Source of the DNA: Bacteroidales bacterium
GTDB taxonomy: Bacteria; Bacteroidota; Bacteroidia; Bacteroidales; Salinivirgaceae
Length of the DNA: 64,000 nucleotides
Assembly: GCA_012519055.1 (NCBI GenBank)
Contig: JAAYQU010000006.1
Coordinates: 22,216-86,215, forward strand
Direction: 5' to 3'
The notes under the pieces are model-generated. The model was not told where the DNA came from. It saw nothing but the letters and a program-made list of their open reading frames with translations, and did no database searches. This document shows positions 53,951 through 62,877 of the stretch, piece after piece. Position 1 is the first letter of the stretch. Every line of letters begins with the position of its first letter. Made by a program: the position numbers and the translations under genes.

Positions 53951-54940
53951 TTACAGCTTGATTTCCAGGTTAATATATCCTGCAATTTTTGGTTCTGTGG
54001 GAGTTGCTTTTGGTATTGTAATCCAGATGTTTGGAGATATGCGAATATGCTTATTTGGAGAATACTGAAAACCCAAAATAGCCGCATTTTCTTCTCTATC
54101 GATATTCCATTCATTAGCCGAGGAGAGACAGTCCCAACGTGCAAATATTTCAGCCTTTGCAGTAAGGCAGGTATATATAAAGGCTGAGAATCCATCTTGA
54201 TGTTTACCTTCGGAGTTGCTTGTATTCCAAATAGCGCTATACTCTACTCCTGCGCCGAATTTATTATTTTCGTAGCCTGCGAAGCATGAAAGATTTTCCT
54301 GTCCGGTTAAGAAATCGTACCCGTGATCATAATCTTTATATGTACCAGTTATGCGAAGTGTAAGACCTGAAAAGAGTTTGCATGTAAGACCCGCACCGTA
54401 AAGGAAATATGGATCAACACTAATCTTTTTAAACCCTTCGCCGTTTACAAACGTCACATCGGCTTCAAAAAGCGAACCGAATTGATACTCGGCTATCATA
54501 CCCAAATCGGCGACGTGAGCAAATTTGTATTTGTCTTGAAATGTTCTCATAATATAGCGATGTCCCCATGCTTTTAGCTGAGTATCGTGCAATTTCATAT
54601 CTAAAAGACCAACATTTAGCGTAAAGTTTGATTTTTTCCACTTAAGAAAGGCGTTTCTAAGAAAACCTATTCGCTGTAAATCGCCAACATCAGAAGATTC
54701 TCCCGCATCAAAGATGACTGTTGTAGAGAATGATTCTGAAATCATATATTGATAGCCAAGATAGGCTCGCTGAATCTCAAAACCTGTATTTTCAATATCT
54801 GTGAATTCCGAATGGAAATTCCCAAAAATCATAATAATAGGTTTCCCGTTTTGTTGTAGTGACACTTTTAGTGAGTCTATCTGAGCAGACGTACGTAGCG
54901 AAGCCAGCAATAGAACGAGGAGGAGTATTTTTAGTTTCAT
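53951..54940 (-). CDS. Porin-like outer-membrane protein of the pst cluster (OprP/OprO-like)
   Basis: 329 residues: signal peptide (ending ASLRTSAQ), then a beta-rich barrel with alternating patterns (FEIQRAYLGYQYMISESFST, FLKWKKSNFTLNVGLLDMKL) and an end typical of outer-membrane insertion (AGYINLEIKL). It is upstream of pstS on the same strand, separated by the Pho-box repeats. Phosphate-selective porins are often part of Pho regulons, so phosphate uptake across the outer membrane is likely, but selectivity is inferred from context. Confidence 0.72.
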   Translation of the reverse strand: MKLKILLLVLLLASLRTSAQIDSLKVSLQQNGKPIIMIFGNFHSEFTDIENTGFEIQRAYLGYQYMISESFSTTVIFDAGESSDVGDLQRIGFLRNAFLKWKKSNFTLNVGLLDMKLHDTQLKAWGHRYIMRTFQDKYKFAHVADLGMIAEYQFGSLFEADVTFVNGEGFKKISVDPYFLYGAGLTCKLFSGLTLRITGTYKDYDHGYDFLTGQENLSCFAGYENNKFGAGVEYSAIWNTSNSEGKHQDGFSAFIYTCLTAKAEIFARWDCLSSANEWNIDREENAAILGFQYSPNKHIRISPNIWITIPKATPTEPKIAGYINLEIKL

Positions 54941-54991
54941 TTTGTATTACATTCTGTTTGTCCGTATTGTTTTTCGAGTGTATTATTATGT

Positions 54992-55708
54992 TTACTCACC
55001 ATAGAAGTATTTAATCCACTCTTTATATGTGTCTTGCACCGAAAGGCAAGTGTCGAGCAGATATTCTCTTGCCGTGCCGAACTCTTTTAATCCCCGGTAG
55101 TAAAATTGTTTGTATTGTTCATCAATAATAAAAGGGATGATATTGTTCCGCAGGCATTCCCGAAACATAATCAAACGTCCGACCCTGCCATTACCGTCTT
55201 GAAAGGGGTGAATTTGCTCAAAGCAGTAATGGTATTCTATAACATTCTCAAACTCAATAGTGGGCAATTTGCTATACCAATCATTAAGCTTATTCATTTC
55301 AGAGTCAACATCTTGTGGCATAGTGGTTTTCATACCGCCCACCTCGTTGGCTAACTTTTTCCAATCACCTAAACGGAACCAGGGTTTGGCGGCATCGGAA
55401 GTACCCGATTTTAAAATTCGGTGAAACGTTTTGATTATTGCATTTGATAATGGCTCGTCTATGCTGTCTAACAAGAAGTCGAAGGCAACAAAGTGATTTG
55501 ATGTTTCAATAATATCATCAACAGGCACTGCTTCCTCCTCCTTGAATCCTATGGTACGGGTTTCGAAAATATAGCGGGTCTGCTCCTCGGTAAGCCGACT
55601 TCCCTCAATGCGGTTAGAGTTGTAGGCAAGATTTATCTGTGTCTTATGGTATAAGCCCCCTTTGCGTTTCGCCTGTTTTTCTTCTATAAGTCGGTTTTTT
55701 AAGTTCAT
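54992..55708 (-). CDS. Fic-family protein
   Basis: 238 residues from MNLKNRLIEEKQ. The active-site motif is HPFQDGNGRVGRLIMF, the complete form of Fic (H-x-F-x-D/E-G-N-G-R). Fic proteins transfer AMP or other nucleotide parts to hydroxyl groups of target proteins. A candidate inhibitory helix of the S/T-x-x-x-E/D-G-N/S type is near the start (NSNRIEGSRLTEEQ), so this is probably a class II enzyme with inbuilt control. It stands alone. A TTG eight codons upstream is a less likely start. The target is unknown. Confidence 0.9.
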   Translation of the reverse strand: MNLKNRLIEEKQAKRKGGLYHKTQINLAYNSNRIEGSRLTEEQTRYIFETRTIGFKEEEAVPVDDIIETSNHFVAFDFLLDSIDEPLSNAIIKTFHRILKSGTSDAAKPWFRLGDWKKLANEVGGMKTTMPQDVDSEMNKLNDWYSKLPTIEFENVIEYHYCFEQIHPFQDGNGRVGRLIMFRECLRNNIIPFIIDEQYKQFYYRGLKEFGTAREYLLDTCLSVQDTYKEWIKYFYGE

Positions 55709-55877
55709 TGATGCAATAAAAAGTAGATTCAAATATCAAATGCAATTTTATTCGCAAATTTAAGAAAAATAGTCAGGTTTTAGATTTTTTCTATAACCAT
55801 TATTTGCTTTTTTGCTGTTGTATAAAGAGTATTATCTTTGCCATTATTAATAAGCTTATACCAAAAAGCAATTGGGC

Positions 55878-56606
55878 ATGAAAAAAGTAAAACTATTTTT
55901 ATTGATATTCGGTATTAGCGCAATTTGTTTTGCTGAAACGCCAACAAAATTGCGAACAGGGCAAAACAAGTTTAACACCGTATTAAGTGATAATCATGGG
56001 GATTCAATTTCTCAGCAAAAAAACAGAACTCCGTTTGTTTTAAAGATATCCCCATTCCATATTATTCAAGGGGATTTTATTACAAAAAGTTTTTCGGCAG
56101 GCTTAAGTTTTGAAAAACCAATGAAAAACAGATATAGTTTGCATATTGGGGCTAGATATATTTTCACAGATAAAACAGATGATCTCTTTGACAAAAGATT
56201 TACAGTCATATTCGTTGAACGAGTTAACGGTTTTGCCTTAGATGCCGAGCTAAGAAGATATTTTGGAAAAGAGAGGCTGGCGATGTCGGGTGGATACCTA
56301 TCGGCAAATTTAAAGAATCTTTACACAAAGGCAGATATTGATAGCAAAACTGTGGACAGATTTTCTACAGCAGCTTTTATTAATATAGGATGGCAAGAGA
56401 TATTCAAATCAGGGACTGTTTTTGATATTGCCGTAGGGGTGGGGGCTAAATATGTAGTCTCAGCTTCTTCAACTGCTCCTTTTTATAGTGAAACGAGACA
56501 CTTTATGGATTCGGGTAAAAAGCCCTATCATTCAGGCTATGCCTTTTTCCCATTTGTAAATATTAACTTTAATTTGGGGTATTGCTTTTATAAGGGGAAT
56601 AGATAA
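55878..56606 (+). CDS. Outer-membrane beta-barrel-type protein, hypothetical
   Basis: 242 residues from MKKVKLFLLIFG, which is a signal peptide ending near CFAET. After a Ser/Asn-rich linker of about 40 residues the rest is beta-rich with aromatic belts (FSAGLSFEKPMKNRYSLHIG, LRRYFGKERLAMSGGYLSAN) and the end GYAFFPFVNINFNLGYCFYK is compatible with a small barrel. It is similar in build to DUF3575-like proteins but no firm family was recognised. It is monocistronic. Confidence 0.6.
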   Translation: MKKVKLFLLIFGISAICFAETPTKLRTGQNKFNTVLSDNHGDSISQQKNRTPFVLKISPFHIIQGDFITKSFSAGLSFEKPMKNRYSLHIGARYIFTDKTDDLFDKRFTVIFVERVNGFALDAELRRYFGKERLAMSGGYLSANLKNLYTKADIDSKTVDRFSTAAFINIGWQEIFKSGTVFDIAVGVGAKYVVSASSTAPFYSETRHFMDSGKKPYHSGYAFFPFVNINFNLGYCFYKGNR

Positions 56607-56894
56607 AAGTATTCTGAAAATCAAGTGGTTAGATAGCTTCAGTTGTGATTAAAGATTGTTTAAGTAGTCTTTAAAATACAATGGGACTAACTTAATTAAG
56701 TTAATCCCAAGGCCAGGGTTGATTAGAGATACTCCGTACAACCAATTACAAATATACAAAACAGTTTTTCATTATACAAGTGGCGAGCAAAATGACATCG
56801 TTATTAGGCTGGTTATGGAAGAGTTAAGGTATATTTTTTTCTGTTGTAGAAAAATTAGTAATTTTGTTTATTGTGGTAAAAGACTTTTACAAAT

Positions 56895-56925
56895 AAAAAG
56901 GTTTCCACGGGTGTACGCGGAAACC
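56895..56925 (-). terminator. Terminator hairpin of tracrRNA
   Basis: GGTTTCC pairs with GGAAACC, extended by CG/CG past one mismatch, loop TACACC, then TTTTT on the minus strand. Confidence 0.85.
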
Positions 56926-56984
56926 AAGAAAATCTTCGGCTTATAGCCTTATTGTGAAAAGTCTTTCACAATTTGTATCTTTTT
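56895..56984 (-). ncRNA. tracrRNA of the type II-C CRISPR system
   Basis: On the minus strand 56982-56951 is an anti-repeat to the CRISPR repeat: 12 nt (AAAGATACAAAT) pair perfectly, then a small internal loop, 6 nt (TGAAAG), a bulge, and 8 nt (TTCACAAT) with one G-U pair. It is followed by the nexus hairpin GGCT-ATA-AGCC with the flank AAGGC, then AAGATTTTC and a terminator stem GGTTTCCGCG / CGTGGAAACC followed by TTTTT (56895-56925). About 90 nt in total. The Cas9-guide architecture is the standard one for type II-C; the 5' end is inferred from the promoter. Confidence 0.88.
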
Positions 56985-57001
56985 ATGAAGCAAAGATACA
57001 A
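56973..57001. repeat. Inverted repeat TTGTATCTTT / AAAGATACAA
   Basis: 10-bp perfect arms with a 9-base centre. One arm is the tracrRNA -7 region, the other the start of the anti-repeat; both correspond to the same segment of the CRISPR repeat in opposite orientations. Confidence 0.8.
56991..56998 (-). promoter_or_regulatory. -7 box (TATCTTTG) of the tracrRNA promoter
   Basis: On the minus strand TATCTTTG matches TAnnTTTG exactly. A GTTG about 20 nt upstream (in TTTGTTGAC) can serve as -33 element. The start of transcription about 7 nt downstream falls at the first base of the anti-repeat. The next gene on the other strand, cas9, begins 45 bp away, so the two promoters overlap. Confidence 0.65.
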
Positions 57002-57042
57002 TAAAAATTTGATTTGTCAACAAAAAATAAAATTCGTTAAAT

Positions 57043-60000
57043 ATGAAAGTATTAGGTATTGATTTAGGTCCATCTTCAATAGGGTTATCCGTCCGGAATG
57101 CTAATAGGGGTAACAATTTACAAGAGCAGTTGGAGTATTTTTCATCAGTTGTTTTTAAATCGGGTATAGGTAAAGGACAATCTGGAGAATACTCTTATGC
57201 AGCAGAACGCAGGATAAAACGCTCTTCCAGGCGATTATACCAAGCTAGAAAATATAGAATTTGGGCAACCTTAGAGTTGCTGATTAAAGAGGGATACTGT
57301 CCTCTTTCTTTGGAGGATTTGGATAAATGGAGAAAATATGACAAGAAAAAGGGATTAAAGCGACAGTATCCAATTCATGCCCAAGGATTTGAACAATGGG
57401 TTCGATTAGATTTTAATGGAGATGGCAAGGCTGATTATTCAAGCCCATACCAATTAAGGGCGGAATTAATGCAGCAACAATTCGATTTTACTCAACAAGG
57501 TGACAGATACAAACTCGGCAGAGCTTTGTATCATATTGCTCAAAGACGTGGCTTTAAAAGTAGTAAGGGAGAAACTATAAAAGAGCAAGAGGCTACAGAA
57601 ACAGACCTTTTGAATGAAGTTGAGGTTGATATAACCGAAGAATTAAAAAAATCGGAAGAAAAGAAATCAAAGGATTTGAAGGCTTATATGGAAGCGAACA
57701 ATCTGAAAACAGTTGGTTGTGCTTTTGCTAAATTGGAAGATGAAGGTGTCCGTATCCGCGATAGCGTTTATCAGGCTGTACGAACGCAATATAAAGACGA
57801 AATTAGGCAGATTTTCGAGTTTCAGAAAGGACTCGATATTAATAGTGAATTTTATAAAAGACTCACAAGCGAAAAGAAAGGAGAAGGAACAATTTTTTAT
57901 AAACGTCCACTACGTTCGCAAAAATGGTTAGTTGGAAAATGTACTTTAGAGGGTAGTAAACCGCGTTGTCCCATTAGTCACCCTGAGTTTGAAAAATTTC
58001 GCGCCTATAGTTTTATCAACAATATTCAATACAGAAAATCTACAGATGATGAGTGGCAAAATCTAACATTAGAGCAAAAGCAAAAACTGTACAAAGACAA
58101 GTTTCTTAGGACTGCAAAAGGCTTTGATTTTAAGGAGATTAGAGAGTGGATTGAAAAGGATATTAGAGATAATACTCGTAATTATATATTAAGATATGAC
58201 AGAGATAAAGAGAAACGTACCATTAATTATGGTGATAAAACAAATGTCTCTGGTTGTCCAATATCTAGCAGATTGAAAAACTTATTGGGGTTGGATTGGG
58301 AGAAAGTTGTGTTGACAACGGAGAAAGAACGCATAAATAAAAAAACAGGAGAAGTTCGTAAAATTACTTATACGGCAGAGGATATTTGGCATATCGCATT
58401 TTCATTTGACGAACCAGAATTTGTAAGAATTTTTGCCGAAGAAACATTGAAGTTTGATAAAGCAAAATCAGACGCATTTGTCAGATTGCATAACGATATT
58501 AAACCAGGATACTCGATGTTAAGCTTAAAAGCCATTAAAAACATCAACTACTTTTTAGAAAAAGGATTCATCTACACCGAATCTGTTTTGTTGGCAAAAC
58601 TGCCTGAAATATTTGGCGAAAAATGGGGAGAGAATGAATCAGAGATAGTGAGTCAAATTAGTTCAATTATTTCAGAAAATCGTAAAGAAAAAGATATTAA
58701 AAGTATTGCAAACGCATTGATTGCCAAATATAAATCGTTGTCTTTAGATGACGGCGAGCAGTTTGCCTATAAAAACCATGAATACAAACTTGGCGAAAAC
58801 GACCTAAAAGATATTGAAAACGCCTGCATAGATAAATACGGGAACCGAACTTGGAGTAAGAAGAGTGATGATGAGAAGAGAGAAATCATTAAACAAGTTG
58901 GGCAATATTATCAATCCTTTTTTAAATCAGAAGATAGAGATTATTATAAGTTGCTGAGATTATCAGATAGCTTAGCTAAATATCTGTTAGATAATTTTGA
59001 GTTTTTAAACGTAAAAGAGTTGAAAAAAATCTACCATCCTTCTATGATCAGTTTTTATATACCTGCAAAAGAACAACAAATTGAGGATGGAAGATGGCTT
59101 AAACTGCTTGGAAGTCCCGTAGTTGGGGCAATAAAAAACCCTATGGCTATGCGTGTATTACATACATTACGCAGACAAATAAACTCTTTACTTAAAGCGG
59201 TGGATGAAGACGGCAACCAATTGATAGACGAAAATACTCGAATTGTAGTGGAGACAGCCCGTGAAATTAACGATGCAAATATGCGATGGGCAATAAGAGC
59301 ATATCAAGATGGACGAGAAGCTGAAAATAAAGTATATGAGAAAGCAATCAATGAGCTACTAAAAGAGGTACAAGCAACCGATGATAATATAGACAAAGTT
59401 CGTTTGTTGTGCGATCAGCACGAAATTTTAGGTAACGATCAGCTTCAAGAACCGAGCAGTGAGGATAAATCTCAAAAGAAGAAAATATATTTCGTAGAGG
59501 ATTATAAGAAGTCCAAAGAGAATGAAATTAAGAAATATCGTTTGTGGTTAGAGCAGGGTTGTCGCTGTATTTATACAGGTGAAATCATAAACATTAAAAA
59601 ACTTTTTGATGACAATGTGTCAGATTTCGAACACACTATTCCGAGAAGCAAATCATTTGATAATTCGTTGGAAAATCTGACAGTTTGTGATGCTTATTAC
59701 AATCGTGCTATAAAGAAGAATCGTATTCCAACAGAGTTGGAAAATTATAATAAAGATGCCACAATTAACGGTAAACTATATTCTGCAATATTGCCACGAT
59801 TAAAACCTTGGTTTGATAAAGTGGATCGACTAAAAGATAATGTGGAGTTTTGGATTGGGAAATCAAAAAAAGCTGCCGACAAGGAACGTAAAGATTATTG
59901 CATTCGTCAACGCCACTTGTGGCAAATGGAACTTGATTATTGGCAAAATAAGCTAAACCGTTTTACAATGACAGAGGTAACCGATGGGTTTAAAAACAGC

Positions 60001-61491
60001 CAATTAGTTGATACTCGAATTATTACAAAATATGCCTATCACTATCTTAAAACAGTGTTTGACAAGGTTGAGGTTCAAAACGGCAGACATACTTCAGATT
60101 ATAGAAAGATGCTTGGAATACAAGGCATAGATGAAAAGAAAGATCGAAGCAAACACTCGCATCATGCAATTGATGCAACAGTGCTTACACTTATACCAGC
60201 CTCTGCTAAACGTGAAAAAATGCTAAAATTATTCTATGAGATAGAGGAGGATAGACGCTCTAATAAAGATATAACAGAAAAAACAAAGGAGCTTAAAAAA
60301 GAGATTGCCCAATGCGGTTTCGGTAGAAACGTAAATGAAATAGGTAATTTTATTGAGGAAAATATTCTGATAAACCACATTTCAAAAGACCAAACTCTTA
60401 CACCTACACGTAAACGTTGGCGAACAAGAGGTAAGGTTGCTTGGCAACGAGATAAAGATGGCAGCATTATTTATAAAAATGGCGAACCACAGCCAAAACG
60501 TTGGATTACAGGAGATAGTATCCGTGGGCAGTTGCATAAAGATTCATTTTTCGGGGCGATAAAATATCCTAAAACAGACAAATATAATATTCCTATACAA
60601 GGTGATGATGGTAAATATGTTTATGAAACGGATAAGAGTGGTAATGAAGTTATTAGCATGGTAATACGAGTGCCGATAACGAGTTTTAAAGATGAGAAAG
60701 ATTTAGATAAAATAATTGATCCGACGGTAAAAAACAGTATTTTGAAGACAATTGCAAAACGCCAATCCGAAGGAAAATCATTTTCAGTATCTATTAATGA
60801 GCCCATTTGGCTTTTAGATAGTGACGGCAAAGAAATTAAAAAAGATAAAAACGGACGACTTCTACTGCCTATTCGTCACGTTAGGTGCAGAGTGGCGGCA
60901 GGAAGAGGGTTTTTTACTAAAGACAAAGCAATTGAAATAAAAGAACAAACTTATAAATCCAAAAAAGATTATAAGAGATATTATTATGCTCAAAATGATG
61001 GAAACTATCTGTGTTTACTTTATGAATGTTATCATAAAGGGAAGCTGGAACGAGAGTTTAAGTTTATAAATTATTTCGAAGTAGCAAAGTTGGGGATAAA
61101 ATCATCTGATGATATCAAAAATGAACCTTATTTTAATGAATTAAGCAAAAATAAAAAACAGTATAAACTCTCTGCTATTATCAAGACAGGAACCAGAGTT
61201 TTAATGTACAGTAAAAAGCCTGAAGAAATATTTGACTTAGAGAACACAGAATTACTTAAACGTTTATATAATGTCTATAAGTATAACTTCACAGGTAGTA
61301 ACCGCATTTATTTGCAACAACATCTTGAAGCAAGAGAGAATGAAAAAATCAAAAATGATGAAGATTTTTCTGTTTTTGATAATACAAAATATCAAGCAAG
61401 ATTAAATCTTGTTGCAAGTAACTTTAATTGTATTATTGAAGGACGTGATTTCGAGATTTCCGACAGTGGAAAAATAAATTTTATTAACTAG
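57043..61491 (+). CDS. cas9: Type II-C CRISPR-associated endonuclease Cas9
   Basis: 1482 residues, at the large end of type II-C Cas9. RuvC-I is GIDLGPSSIGLSV with Asp7; an Arg-rich bridge helix follows (ERRIKRSSRRLYQARKYR); RuvC-II has Glu737 in IVVETAREIND; the HNH domain has Cys-x-Tyr-Thr-Gly and DFEHTIPRSKSFD with His864; RuvC-III is HSHHAIDATVL with His1040, His1041 and Asp1044. All catalytic residues are present, so it should cut DNA. At residues 123-132 there is a calcium-loop-like DFNGDGKADY. The tracrRNA is divergent upstream; cas1 starts 2 bp after the stop. No csn2 or cas4 is present, as expected for II-C. Confidence 0.97.
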   Translation: MKVLGIDLGPSSIGLSVRNANRGNNLQEQLEYFSSVVFKSGIGKGQSGEYSYAAERRIKRSSRRLYQARKYRIWATLELLIKEGYCPLSLEDLDKWRKYDKKKGLKRQYPIHAQGFEQWVRLDFNGDGKADYSSPYQLRAELMQQQFDFTQQGDRYKLGRALYHIAQRRGFKSSKGETIKEQEATETDLLNEVEVDITEELKKSEEKKSKDLKAYMEANNLKTVGCAFAKLEDEGVRIRDSVYQAVRTQYKDEIRQIFEFQKGLDINSEFYKRLTSEKKGEGTIFYKRPLRSQKWLVGKCTLEGSKPRCPISHPEFEKFRAYSFINNIQYRKSTDDEWQNLTLEQKQKLYKDKFLRTAKGFDFKEIREWIEKDIRDNTRNYILRYDRDKEKRTINYGDKTNVSGCPISSRLKNLLGLDWEKVVLTTEKERINKKTGEVRKITYTAEDIWHIAFSFDEPEFVRIFAEETLKFDKAKSDAFVRLHNDIKPGYSMLSLKAIKNINYFLEKGFIYTESVLLAKLPEIFGEKWGENESEIVSQISSIISENRKEKDIKSIANALIAKYKSLSLDDGEQFAYKNHEYKLGENDLKDIENACIDKYGNRTWSKKSDDEKREIIKQVGQYYQSFFKSEDRDYYKLLRLSDSLAKYLLDNFEFLNVKELKKIYHPSMISFYIPAKEQQIEDGRWLKLLGSPVVGAIKNPMAMRVLHTLRRQINSLLKAVDEDGNQLIDENTRIVVETAREINDANMRWAIRAYQDGREAENKVYEKAINELLKEVQATDDNIDKVRLLCDQHEILGNDQLQEPSSEDKSQKKKIYFVEDYKKSKENEIKKYRLWLEQGCRCIYTGEIINIKKLFDDNVSDFEHTIPRSKSFDNSLENLTVCDAYYNRAIKKNRIPTELENYNKDATINGKLYSAILPRLKPWFDKVDRLKDNVEFWIGKSKKAADKERKDYCIRQRHLWQMELDYWQNKLNRFTMTEVTDGFKNSQLVDTRIITKYAYHYLKTVFDKVEVQNGRHTSDYRKMLGIQGIDEKKDRSKHSHHAIDATVLTLIPASAKREKMLKLFYEIEEDRRSNKDITEKTKELKKEIAQCGFGRNVNEIGNFIEENILINHISKDQTLTPTRKRWRTRGKVAWQRDKDGSIIYKNGEPQPKRWITGDSIRGQLHKDSFFGAIKYPKTDKYNIPIQGDDGKYVYETDKSGNEVISMVIRVPITSFKDEKDLDKIIDPTVKNSILKTIAKRQSEGKSFSVSINEPIWLLDSDGKEIKKDKNGRLLLPIRHVRCRVAAGRGFFTKDKAIEIKEQTYKSKKDYKRYYYAQNDGNYLCLLYECYHKGKLEREFKFINYFEVAKLGIKSSDDIKNEPYFNELSKNKKQYKLSAIIKTGTRVLMYSKKPEEIFDLENTELLKRLYNVYKYNFTGSNRIYLQQHLEARENEKIKNDEDFSVFDNTKYQARLNLVASNFNCIIEGRDFEISDSGKINFIN

Positions 61492-61493
61492 AG

Positions 61494-62769
<1,276 letters not shown>

Positions 62770-62796
62770 AAATAAAAAACTGATATATATAAAGAG

Positions 62797-62826
62797 AAAA
62801 TCCCGATTTTTTCTCGGGATTTTTTA
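62797..62826 (+). terminator. Terminator of the cas operon
   Basis: AAAATCCCGA and TCGGGATTTTTT with a 7-base loop; strong stem and T-run. It lies between cas2 and the first repeat, so the array is not a read-through of the cas operon. Confidence 0.92.
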
Positions 62827-62877
62827 TTTCTAAAACAGTCTGTAGTTTATTGATTCTCAGCACGGTGTCCATATTGT

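Larger units (their letters stand above)
56607..57042. other. Intergenic region upstream of cas9
   Basis: It holds the tracrRNA gene on the minus strand (about 56895-56984), its promoter, and about 58 bp for the cas9 promoter. At 56683-56708 there is the palindrome GGGACTAACTT-AATT-AAGTTAATCCC without a T-run. No convincing protein gene was seen. Confidence 0.6.

Noticed and set aside
56683..56708. Palindrome GGGACTAACTT-AATT-AAGTTAATCCC as a terminator or operator
   Set aside because: The stem is strong but there is no T-run and no regulator nearby; its role cannot be told from the sequence.
56719..56946. 75-residue open frame on the plus strand upstream of cas9
   Set aside because: It overlaps the tracrRNA terminator and nexus on the opposite strand, has no family features, and its end is explained by the RNA gene.
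62828..62840. CTAAAACAG before the first repeat, like the end of a reversed repeat
   Set aside because: Only 9-10 bases match and the rest of the repeat is absent; it could be chance in AT-rich sequence.
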